A DNA stretch of 38,145 nt from DATJMJ01 sp035503915. GTDB lineage: Bacteria > Actinomycetota > Acidimicrobiia > Acidimicrobiales > Palsa-688. The stretch covers positions 1 through 38,145 of the forward strand of contig DATJSU010000039.1 in assembly GCA_035503915.1 (NCBI GenBank), given 5' to 3'. Each line of letters opens with the position of its first letter. Position 1 is the stretch's first letter. The position numbers and the translations under genes are program-made. Under the pieces are notes generated by a model. It ran no database searches, was not told the DNA's origin, and saw nothing but the letters and a program-made list of their open reading frames with translations. Shown one piece after another: positions 16,190 through 23,986 of the stretch.

Positions 16190-18145
16190 ATGACAATCGA
16201 GCAAGTGGCGGGTACTGCTGTCCCCGTACCCGCCACCCCTCGTCGCCAAGTGACGGCGCGCACCCGGCGGCGGCGTCGGTGGGGGAAATGGTCGGCACTG
16301 TTCTGGGTCGGCCCGACCATCGTCCTGATCGCCGCAGTGGTCGTGTACCCCGCCGTCGAGATGGTGCGCACCTCAATGGAGACGATCAGCTCGATCGGCC
16401 TCGACGAGGGCTTCGCGGGGGCGCAGAACTTCCGCGACCTTTTCGCCGAGCCCTCGCTCGGCCACGTCGTGGTCAACACCGTCATCTGGGTCGTGCTTGT
16501 CGTCGGGGCCACGGTCCTGATCTCGCTGCCCCTGGCCCAGTTGCTCAACAAACGCTTCGTCGGGCGGCGCGTGGTGCGCTGGGCATTGATCGTGCCCTGG
16601 GCCGCCTCTCTCGTCATGACGGCCACGTTATGGCGCTACATCTACGAGGGTGGCTACGGGATGCTCGACCGAGTGTTCCTGGACTTGGGCATCATCCACT
16701 CGTCGGTGTACTGGTACCAGGACACTGCCACCGCCTTTTGGTGCCTGGTTGCCGTGGGGGTCATCGTATCTATCCCTTTTACCACCTACGTTTTCCTGGC
16801 CGGCCTGCAGGCCATCCCCGACGACCTGTACGAGGCGGCTCAGGTTGACGGGAGCACCGCCTGGCAGGCTTACCGCAGGGTAACGCTGCCCCTGTTGAAG
16901 CCGGCCCTCGTGGTAGCGATCGTGCTCAACACCATTTACGTTTTCAATTCCTTCCCCATCATCTGGGTGATCACTGGGAAGAACCCGGGTTTCGCCACTG
17001 ACACCACGATCACTTTCATGTACAAGCTGGCCTTTACTTACCGCTTGGACCCAGGCGAGGCCGCAGCGCTCGGCGTCCTCAATGTCGCGTTCTTGGTGAT
17101 CGTGGTGGGTTTCTACGTGAGCCGGGCCAGGTTCGGGATCCTCGGCTCCGAAGCGCCACGCGCGGCCAACGTCAAGAAAAGGTGGTGGTCCCAAGCCCGC
17201 CAGGCCCTCGGCGAGACCACCGGTCGCGCCCTGGAAAGCGTGGCCCGGTTGCTCGGCCCGGCGCGCCGGGCTCTCACCGCTCCGCTGCGAGCACCGGGCC
17301 GGGCACTTCACCGGGGCTGGCGACCGGCGCGGCCGTGGGTGCTCCCGGTCATCGGCGCGCTCGTGGCGGCGTTCTTCCTCGCCCCCTACGCGGTCATGTT
17401 CCTGTCGTCGATCAAGTCCACCATCGACTTGTTCCACGTCCCCGCCCTGTACCTCCCCACCCATCCCGAGTGGGGCAACTTCATAAGGGTTTGGAGCCAG
17501 ATCCCGCTCGCCGCCTACCTGGTCAACAGCTTGGTCATCGCCGGCCTGTCCACCCTGTTGGTGCTGCTGGTCTCATTGCCGGCCGCCTATTACACCGCAC
17601 GCAACAGCTTTTTCGGCCGCAAGGCCTTCCTATACCTGATCCTTGTCACCCAGATGTTCGCCCCGGTCGCCCTTGTAGTTGGGATCTACCGGGAAGTCGA
17701 GAGCGTGAACGGCATGAACAGCTACTGGGCCATCATCCTGATCGACGCCGGCTTCGCCCTCGCCTTTTCCACCTGGATAATGAACGGCTACCTCTCCAGC
17801 ATCCCAGTCGAGATCGAGGACGCCGCCAAGGTCGACGGCGCAGGGCCGCTGCGGGTAATGACCAGGGTAGTGCTGCCCCTGGCAAGGCCGGCCATCGTGA
17901 CGGCGGTCATATTCACCTTCATCCAGGTCTGGAACGAGTTCGTCGTGGCCGAGACCATCTTCGACAACCCGACCAACAACCGCGAGACGCTCACCGTGGG
18001 CATAAACGCGTTCGTGGGGTTGTACCAGACCCAGTACAACTACCTGTTCGTGGCCTCGCTGATCGGCATCGTGCCGGTGGTCATCCTCTTTGCTGCGATC
18101 GAGCGGCACCTGGTGAGCGGCCTCACCGCCGGCAGTGTGAAATAA
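16190..18145 (+). CDS. Fused double ABC sugar permease (MalF-like plus MalG-like)
   Basis: One uninterrupted 651-aa chain holds both inner-membrane subunits of a carbohydrate ABC transporter. Unit 1 (about 30-315) has six hydrophobic segments and the EAA loop EAAQVDGSTAWQAYRRVTLP starting at residue 215. An Arg/Pro-rich, hydrophilic linker (about 316-382) joins it to unit 2 (about 383-651), which has its own EAA loop beginning EIEDAAKVDGAG at 541. Each EAA loop would dock to an ATPase subunit. These are normally two genes (dasB/dasC, malF/malG), with the second often overlapping the first. Both ends of the linker would be cytoplasmic, so a fusion is topologically possible. It follows the binding protein by 23 bp. 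No ATPase lies nearby; a shared MsiK-like ATPase elsewhere is likely. Confidence 0.9.
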   Translation: MTIEQVAGTAVPVPATPRRQVTARTRRRRRWGKWSALFWVGPTIVLIAAVVVYPAVEMVRTSMETISSIGLDEGFAGAQNFRDLFAEPSLGHVVVNTVIWVVLVVGATVLISLPLAQLLNKRFVGRRVVRWALIVPWAASLVMTATLWRYIYEGGYGMLDRVFLDLGIIHSSVYWYQDTATAFWCLVAVGVIVSIPFTTYVFLAGLQAIPDDLYEAAQVDGSTAWQAYRRVTLPLLKPALVVAIVLNTIYVFNSFPIIWVITGKNPGFATDTTITFMYKLAFTYRLDPGEAAALGVLNVAFLVIVVGFYVSRARFGILGSEAPRAANVKKRWWSQARQALGETTGRALESVARLLGPARRALTAPLRAPGRALHRGWRPARPWVLPVIGALVAAFFLAPYAVMFLSSIKSTIDLFHVPALYLPTHPEWGNFIRVWSQIPLAAYLVNSLVIAGLSTLLVLLVSLPAAYYTARNSFFGRKAFLYLILVTQMFAPVALVVGIYREVESVNGMNSYWAIILIDAGFALAFSTWIMNGYLSSIPVEIEDAAKVDGAGPLRVMTRVVLPLARPAIVTAVIFTFIQVWNEFVVAETIFDNPTNNRETLTVGINAFVGLYQTQYNYLFVASLIGIVPVVILFAAIERHLVSGLTAGSVK

Positions 18146-18148
18146 GTC

Positions 18149-19393
18149 GTGGGCGGCCGCGCCAGCCTGGAGGTGGTCGGGAGGTTGGCCGAACAGGCGC
18201 GGGGCGGGCCGGGAGCGCAGGCGGGGCGGGCAAGCGCCCAGCTGCCGCCGCTGGTGCGGGTTGTCGTGCGCGGGGACCGGGTGAGCGAAGTGGAGCCGGT
18301 TGCGACGAGGGCACAGCGCGCTCGGGGAAGCACCGACCTGTGGGTGGCGCCGGGCTTCATCGACCTGCAGGTGAACGGCTACGGCGGCTTCGACCTGAAC
18401 GGCCCGCCGGCGGCAGCCGACGAGGTCGTGGGCATGGTGGAGGCCCTCTGGCGGGAGGGCACCACTGCCCTGTGCCCAACGGTGGTCACGGCCTCCGAGG
18501 AGGTCATGCTTTCCTGCTTGCAAGCCATAGCCAAAGCGCGGGCCGCTTCGGACCTCGTCGCCTACGCCATGCCGTTCGTGCACGTGGAAGGGCCGGCAAT
18601 ATCCGCCGAGGAGGGCCCCCGGGGCGCCCATGCACTGGCCCACGTCCGGCCTCCGAGCGAGGTCGAGTTCCGGCGCTGGCAGGAGGCGGCCGGAGGCCAG
18701 GTCGGGGTTGTCACCCTGGCCCCGGAACTGCCGGGCGCCCTTGACTTCATCCGGGCGCGGGTGGCCGAAGGGGTGCTCGTCGCCATCGGTCACACGGCAG
18801 CTCCCGCGGCCCTCGTGGCGGCGGCGGCCGACGCCGGGGCCCGCCTGTCCACCCACCTGGGCAATGGTTCATACGCCAGGCTGGACCGCCTCGACAACTA
18901 CGTTTGGGCGCAGATGGCCGAAGACAGGCTGTTCGCCAGCCTCATCTTCGACGGGCACCACCTCCCGCCCACGGTCATGAAGACGATGCTGCGGGCGAAG
19001 GGTTTGAGCCGCTGCGTGCTGGTTAGCGACTCGGTCGCCCTGGCAGGCTCGCCGCCTGGCACTTACCAGACCCCCCTGGGGGGCGAGGTCGTGCTGAGCG
19101 CGGGCGGCCGGCTCAGCCTGGGCGGGGGACCACACCTGGCCGGGGCCACTCGCCCCCTGGCTGCCGGGGTGGCCAACGCCATGTCCGATGCTGGCGCTGA
19201 CCTGGCGGGCGCCGTGGCCCTGGTCTCAAGCAACCCGGCCCGACTGCTAGGGCTGGACCGCAGGGATGGGCGGGGCTCCGTCAGAGTCGGGTCGTCCGCC
19301 GACCTGACCGCGTTTTCTGTTGGCCCGCCACCGGCCCGGGCGTTGACAATAGAGATGACAGTGGTCCAGGGACAGGTCGTCTACCGGCGCTAG
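18149..19393 (+). CDS. N-acetylglucosamine-6-phosphate deacetylase-like amidohydrolase (QxN-type, second NagA)
   Basis: This is a second NagA-family protein (414 aa), starting at GTG three bases after the permease stop. Instead of the HxH metal pair it has DLQVNGYGG with Gln74 and Asn76, the same substitution as E. coli NagA (Gln59/Asn61), which uses one metal. Retained residues are Glu147 (HVEGP), His161 (GAHA), His215 (IGHT), His236 (THLGNG), the His270-His271 pair (DGHH) and catalytic Asp294 (VSDS). It should therefore be an active mononuclear deacetylase. The substrate may be GlcNAc-6-P or another N-acetyl amino-sugar phosphate, given that a separate NagA is encoded 5 kb away. The first 60 residues are poorly conserved-looking, and a later start is possible. 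Confidence 0.85.
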   Translation: MGGRASLEVVGRLAEQARGGPGAQAGRASAQLPPLVRVVVRGDRVSEVEPVATRAQRARGSTDLWVAPGFIDLQVNGYGGFDLNGPPAAADEVVGMVEALWREGTTALCPTVVTASEEVMLSCLQAIAKARAASDLVAYAMPFVHVEGPAISAEEGPRGAHALAHVRPPSEVEFRRWQEAAGGQVGVVTLAPELPGALDFIRARVAEGVLVAIGHTAAPAALVAAAADAGARLSTHLGNGSYARLDRLDNYVWAQMAEDRLFASLIFDGHHLPPTVMKTMLRAKGLSRCVLVSDSVALAGSPPGTYQTPLGGEVVLSAGGRLSLGGGPHLAGATRPLAAGVANAMSDAGADLAGAVALVSSNPARLLGLDRRDGRGSVRVGSSADLTAFSVGPPPARALTIEMTVVQGQVVYRR

Positions 19394-19417
19394 CCGGTGA
19401 CAGTGAGCGAGGGCCGG

Positions 19418-20182
19418 ATGCGAGTGGTCATATGCGAGAGCCCGGCTCAGGTTGGGCGGTACGTGGGGGCGCAGGCGGCTGAGGCGCTCAACCACGCGCT
19501 GAGGGGCCCCACCGCGCGGGCCCGCCTGCTCCTGGCCACCGGGGCTTCCCAGCTGGAGGTCCTGGCCGACCTGGTCACCCAACCGGTGGACTGGCCGCGG
19601 GTAGAAGCGTTCCACCTGGACGAGTACATCGGCCTCCCGGCGGACCATCCAGCCAGTTTCCGGCGCTACCTGAAGGAACGGGTAGCCAACTTGGTGCCGC
19701 TCGACATGCACTGGATCGAGCCCGGTTCACCGCGCGCCCTGGAGGAGCTCGCCCGGCTGCTGGCCGGGCGGGCCCCGGACGTCGCCCTGGTGGGGATCGG
19801 GGAGAACGGCCACCTGGCCTTCAACGACCCGCCGGCCGACCTGGCTACCAATGAGGTCCTGCTCGAAGTGGAACTGGACCAGGCCTGCCGGGCCCAGCAG
19901 GTCCGGGAGGGCTGGTTCCCCGAGCTTGAGAGCGTACCTAGCCGGGCGGTGACGATGTCCGTGCCCGCGGTACTGCGCTCGGAGCGCATCCTTGCCGCCG
20001 TGCCCGGGGAAGCCAAAGCCGCGATAGTGGCCCGGGCGCTGGGCGCCGAAGAAGTAACCGCGGAGCTGCCGGCGTCCAGCCTCCTCGCGCACCGGGACGC
20101 TACCGTCGTGCTCGACCGGGCCTCCAGCCGGCTGCTCTCGCCCACGGCCCGGGCACGGGCCGTGTCCCCGTACGAGATGTGA
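19418..20182 (+). CDS. nagB: Glucosamine-6-phosphate deaminase
   Basis: NagB converts glucosamine-6-phosphate to fructose-6-phosphate and ammonia, the step after NagA. I prefer ATG 19418 (MRVVICESP) because GAGGG lies just upstream. A GTG at 19397 in the same frame would add seven residues but has no ribosome site. From the ATG the protein has 254 aa, with FHLDEY at 65-70 (the Asp-Glu pair aligned with E. coli Asp72) and GIGENGHLAFND at 126-137 with the catalytic His in GHLAFN. The Asn in GENGH replaces the Asp of E. coli GNDGH, a variation I associate with a common NagB subgroup. The C-terminal allosteric region of E. coli NagB looks shortened. It lies 24 bp after the second nagA and completes the pathway. 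Confidence 0.9.
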   Translation: MRVVICESPAQVGRYVGAQAAEALNHALRGPTARARLLLATGASQLEVLADLVTQPVDWPRVEAFHLDEYIGLPADHPASFRRYLKERVANLVPLDMHWIEPGSPRALEELARLLAGRAPDVALVGIGENGHLAFNDPPADLATNEVLLEVELDQACRAQQVREGWFPELESVPSRAVTMSVPAVLRSERILAAVPGEAKAAIVARALGAEEVTAELPASSLLAHRDATVVLDRASSRLLSPTARARAVSPYEM

Positions 20183-20425
20183 GCTTTTTGGGTTCCCTTG
20201 GAGGCGTCCACCCGGCCGCAAAGCTCTCCCGGGACGCCGAGATCGCACTGGCGTTTTCCCCAAGACAATTCAAGCATTTCCACCGTCATCCGGAAAAACA
20301 ACATGGGCCCGGGAAGCAGCGCGCCGTGACATCGAAGTAGTTCGGCCCGCACTAAGGCCCGCCTCTGCGAGGGCGACGCCAGCGGAGTACCCTGAGTGGC
20401 GCACGAATTGCAAGGAGGAGCTTGG

Positions 20426-21373
20426 ATGAGCAGTGCGCTCGCAATACCGAGAGCTCGCAAGACCTCCGCCAGGCAACGCTCCCGCGACGACCCCGGTCTC
20501 ATCCCTTTGCACCTATATGGTCTGCGGCGCCGGACGGTCAACCTGGTGACCCTTGGCTGCGGCGTTTTCGCGATCTTCACCCTCATCCCAATTTGGTGGA
20601 TCTTCGTCTCTGCGACCAAAACCGCGCCCAACATGGAGTCCACGTTCGGCTTTTGGTTCGCCGGGCCTTTCCACTTGTTCTCCAACGTCAAAGAGCTTTT
20701 TTCCTACGACGAAGGTGGTTCGTTCCCCTTGTGGGTGAGGAACACGGCGATCTATGCCGCGGCCGGCGGTACGGGGGCAACGGTCCTGTCGGCAATGGCA
20801 GGCTACGGCTTCGCGCGGTTCAACTTCAGAGGCAGGAACGCGCTGTTCCTCTTCGTGGTGGCTGCCTTACTGATACCGATCACGGCCTTCGCTGTGCCGC
20901 TCTACCTCGTGTACGCAAAGGTGCACCTTGACAGCACGATGCCGGGCATATTCATCCCGTTTATGATCAGCCCAACGAGCGTTTACCTGATGAGGGTGTA
21001 CGTGGGTGGCTCCGTACCCAAAGAACTAATGGACGCGGCGCGGGTCGACGGTGCGCGTGAGGCGACCATCTTTTTGCGAGTGGCGGTCCCACTCATGGTC
21101 CCCGCCCTGGCCACCGTCTTTATGCTAAACGTGGTCGGTGCGTGGAACAACTATTTCCTGCCGTTCATCGTGAACAATAATGCCAACCTGAACACGCTGA
21201 CGCAGGGCTTGCCGATCTGGATGGACCACGCCAATATCGCAGGAGGTAACGAGGATTACCTCGCGCTCGCTGTCACCGGTGGGCTCTTGAGCATAGTGCC
21301 CTTGCTCTTGATGTTCACAGTTCTCCAGCGTCATTGGCGGGGCGGGCTGCTGCTGGGTGGACTGACCGGTTAG
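20426..21373 (+). CDS. Orphan MalG-type carbohydrate ABC permease
   Basis: The ATG at 20426 follows AAGGAGGAGCTTGG; an in-frame GTG at 20396 is upstream of this ribosome site and is rejected. The 315-aa product has six hydrophobic segments, starting at about residue 42. It carries the MalG-type EAA loop ELMDAARVDGAREATIFLRV followed by VVGAWNNYFLPFI, typical of the second permease of sugar transporters. No MalF partner, binding protein or ATPase adjoins it. It is 243 bp from nagB and converges on the BmpA-type operon. It may pair with the fused permease system or with components elsewhere, or be a remnant of a lost transporter. The coding sequence itself looks intact. Confidence 0.85.
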   Translation: MSSALAIPRARKTSARQRSRDDPGLIPLHLYGLRRRTVNLVTLGCGVFAIFTLIPIWWIFVSATKTAPNMESTFGFWFAGPFHLFSNVKELFSYDEGGSFPLWVRNTAIYAAAGGTGATVLSAMAGYGFARFNFRGRNALFLFVVAALLIPITAFAVPLYLVYAKVHLDSTMPGIFIPFMISPTSVYLMRVYVGGSVPKELMDAARVDGAREATIFLRVAVPLMVPALATVFMLNVVGAWNNYFLPFIVNNNANLNTLTQGLPIWMDHANIAGGNEDYLALAVTGGLLSIVPLLLMFTVLQRHWRGGLLLGGLTG

Positions 21374-21422
21374 GGCTGCGCCCAGGGAAATTTGCCTGCT
21401 GGGGCACTGGGATCCACGGGAC

Positions 21423-22706
21423 CTACTCCCTCGAGTACGGTTTGCCGTCGGCTGCTGGCGGCCTCACCCTGCCGACGAGGCCGCAGACCACGGCGATCGT
21501 GATCACGTACGGCGCCATCGATAGGAACGGTGCGGGTATCCCGACGTTGAGCACTCCCAGCACTCCCTGCAGGGACTCTGCAAAGCCGAAGAGGAGCGCT
21601 GCCCCAAGCGCGCCGTAGGGGCGCCAACGCCCGAAGATCATTGCTGCAAGCGCCACGAAGCCGAGCCCTGCGCTCATGTCACTGTTGAACTCGCCGATCG
21701 AGCCGACCGTGAAGGAGGCACCACCGATGCCGGCGAGGAGGCCGCCGATGATCACGTTGGAATACCGGGTCCTGATCACGTGCAGGCCGACCGTCTCCGC
21801 CGCCTGCGGGTGCTCGCCGACCGCGCGTACCCTCAGGCCCCAACGGGTCCTGAAAAGGCCGACGTTGACGGCGACAAGGAGGACCAGGGCCAGGTAGACG
21901 AAGAAGTTCTGGTCAAAAAGAACCGGGCCGACGATTGGGATCTTCGACACCAGCGGGATCTTCCAGGCCGAGAAGGTGATGCCGTTGTTGAGGGTGCTCT
22001 GGTAGGGCGTGAGCACCTCGTACAGGAGGTAGTTGGTGAGACCCAGCGCAAAGGCGTCTATGACCACGCCGATGATGATTTGGTCCGCACCGTAGCGCAG
22101 CGCTAGGAAGGCGAGCAGCCAGCCGAAGATCCCACCGGCCACGGCGCCAGACAGGACCGCTAGCCACAGGTCGCCCGTCCAGGACCCGATCATCGCCCCC
22201 AGAAAAGCGCCTGCGAGGAACTGGCCCTCGATGGCGATGTTGATGACGCCTGACCGCTCGCACATGACACCCGAAAGCGAGCCGTAGACGAGCGGCGTGG
22301 CGCCAATCAGCGTCGCGCCGAGCATGCTGACGAAGTTGAGCGTCCCCCCGCGCGCCGCCCAGGTGAGGAACGACCATAGGAAGAGCACCGTGCCGAGCGT
22401 GAAGATCGCATAGGTGCCGCTGCTGCGGGGCCACCTGTAGAGCAGGGCGCCTAGGCCAGCGCAGAAAAACGCGAGGATGATCGATACCCACCGCACGTCC
22501 ATGGTGACGGGCGAGACGTTGACGGCGGGCGACTCGGTGAGGATGAAGGTGGAGTGCAGGGTGCCGGTGACGCTGACCCCGAACGCCCAGAACATGACGA
22601 CTGCCAGCAGCACGAGGAAGATCCCCATGCCGTGCCGGCGGCTAGGCGGGACGAACCGCGCCTCGACGGGGGCGGCCTCGGCGGCGCTGACGGCGACCGC
22701 GCTCAC
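21423..22706 (-). CDS. BmpA-type ABC transporter permease 2 (nucleoside/simple sugar)
   Basis: This 427-aa membrane subunit belongs to the RbsC/YufQ-like permease family (BPD_transp_2), with the motif NIAIEGQFLAGAF around 156-168 in the conserved loop. It is longer than the minimal family member because three extra hydrophobic segments precede that region. I place the start at GTG 22706, which overlaps the upstream stop as GTGA and has AAGGGG seven bases away; a GTG at 22715 is possible but has no room for a ribosome site. It is the last gene of the bmp operon, and its end lies 49 bp from the convergent orphan permease gene. Confidence 0.88.
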   Translation of the reverse strand: MSAVAVSAAEAAPVEARFVPPSRRHGMGIFLVLLAVVMFWAFGVSVTGTLHSTFILTESPAVNVSPVTMDVRWVSIILAFFCAGLGALLYRWPRSSGTYAIFTLGTVLFLWSFLTWAARGGTLNFVSMLGATLIGATPLVYGSLSGVMCERSGVINIAIEGQFLAGAFLGAMIGSWTGDLWLAVLSGAVAGGIFGWLLAFLALRYGADQIIIGVVIDAFALGLTNYLLYEVLTPYQSTLNNGITFSAWKIPLVSKIPIVGPVLFDQNFFVYLALVLLVAVNVGLFRTRWGLRVRAVGEHPQAAETVGLHVIRTRYSNVIIGGLLAGIGGASFTVGSIGEFNSDMSAGLGFVALAAMIFGRWRPYGALGAALLFGFAESLQGVLGVLNVGIPAPFLSMAPYVITIAVVCGLVGRVRPPAADGKPYSRE

Positions 22707-23986
22707 ACCGTCCACCCCTTGGTGGCGATCCGCGCTTGGCTCCCGCGCGCCTCGCGCAGTCGGAACACCTCGCGCACCAGTGCCGGCGTGGCCACCATGA
22801 ACACGATCACCGCCTGGATCACCGTCGTGAGGTCGATCGGGATGCCGGTCACTGCCTGCATGTTGCGCCCACCGGAGATGAGGGCGGCGAAAAGCAACGA
22901 ACCGAGGACTATGCCACCAGGGCTGTTCCTGCCCAGCAGCGCCACCGTGATCGCGTTGAAGCCCGTATTGCCGCCGTAGCCCGAAGACAGCAGGAAGTCG
23001 GTGCCCGAAAGCGTCGCCATGCCCGCCATCCCGATGAGCGCTCCAGAGATCGTTAGAACGAGCACGCTGATGAGCCGCGCGTCCATTCCCGCCGTCTTTC
23101 CCGCGTCCGGGTTGAGACCGATCACCTTGAAGGAGAAGCCGAGCCGGCTCCTACGCATCAGCCACCAGATGACGAGCGCCATCGCGAGACCCACGATCAG
23201 TGAAACGTTCACCCGCAGCGTGCTACCGAACAGGTGAGGCATCCGAGCCGTGCTGGGCATCGTCTTCGAGATCGCGTTCGACTGCCCCGGTTGCTGGAAA
23301 GGGGAGATGGTGAGCAGCCAGTCGAGCAGGTCAAGGAAGATGTAGTTGAGCATGATGGTCGTAATGACCTCATGGGCGCCGGTCGTGGCTTTGAGGATGC
23401 CGGGGATGAAACCCGCCACTGCCCCCCCGAACGCGCCGGCGAGTATCACGAGCGGGATGTGGGTGCCGAGCGGTGCCTTGATCTCGGTCCCGACCCAGAG
23501 GGCGGCCACAGCGCCGGCTATCAGCTGCCCCTGGCCACCAATGTTGAACACCCCGGTCGAGAACCCGAGCCCGACGCCGAGCCCGGCGAGCATAAGAGGG
23601 GTGGCGGCAACGAGCGTCTCCGAGATCGGGTTGAAGGCCTGCGTGAGATCTTGCGCGTGAGGGTTGAAGATCGAGCCCTCGACAAGCGAGGAGTAGGCCG
23701 CGGCAACGGTCGTCCAGCTCTCGCCGAACGCATGCCCCGGGTTGCTCCCGATATGCCCCCAGGCCTGCAGCACAGCCGGGGTCGTGCAGAGGATCAAGAG
23801 CGCCCCGACGACGAGCGCTGCAACCATGGCGCAGACAGTGACCACCAGCACATTGGCCTCGCTCAGCCGTTGCAGCAGGTCGACGGCCCGCGAACGCCGC
23901 TCTGCGCCTATCGGCCTGCCCGGATGTTCGGGCTCGGCAGGCACCTCTGACTGGTCGAGGTCGACTGTCCCCATGTCGCTGCTCAT
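22703..23986 (-). CDS. BmpA-type ABC transporter permease 1 (nucleoside/simple sugar)
   Basis: This 427-aa inner-membrane subunit is the YufP-like partner of the permease encoded next. About 40 hydrophilic residues precede the first membrane segment (about 45-68). The family motif GVFNIGGQGQ covers 145-154. The ATG at 23986 overlaps the ATPase stop (ATGA), and its own stop overlaps the next start (GTGA), so ATPase and both permeases are translationally chained. Known members move nucleosides such as guanosine or simple sugars; the substrate here is set by the binding protein at 25686 and cannot be read directly. Confidence 0.9.
   Translation of the reverse strand: MSSDMGTVDLDQSEVPAEPEHPGRPIGAERRSRAVDLLQRLSEANVLVVTVCAMVAALVVGALLILCTTPAVLQAWGHIGSNPGHAFGESWTTVAAAYSSLVEGSIFNPHAQDLTQAFNPISETLVAATPLMLAGLGVGLGFSTGVFNIGGQGQLIAGAVAALWVGTEIKAPLGTHIPLVILAGAFGGAVAGFIPGILKATTGAHEVITTIMLNYIFLDLLDWLLTISPFQQPGQSNAISKTMPSTARMPHLFGSTLRVNVSLIVGLAMALVIWWLMRRSRLGFSFKVIGLNPDAGKTAGMDARLISVLVLTISGALIGMAGMATLSGTDFLLSSGYGGNTGFNAITVALLGRNSPGGIVLGSLLFAALISGGRNMQAVTGIPIDLTTVIQAVIVFMVATPALVREVFRLREARGSQARIATKGWTV

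Noticed and set aside
15258..16376. 372-codon minus-strand frame opposite the sugar-binding protein
   Set aside because: No family motif is present and its composition mirrors the sense gene, which has a clear start and signal peptide.
17630..18856. 408-codon minus-strand frame opposite the permease and second nagA
   Set aside because: It spans two well-supported sense genes and shows no membrane or catalytic pattern.
20181..20226. GAGCTTT / AAAGCTC inverted repeat after nagB as a terminator
   Set aside because: The arms are only seven bases with a loop above 30 nt and no U-tract on the correct side.
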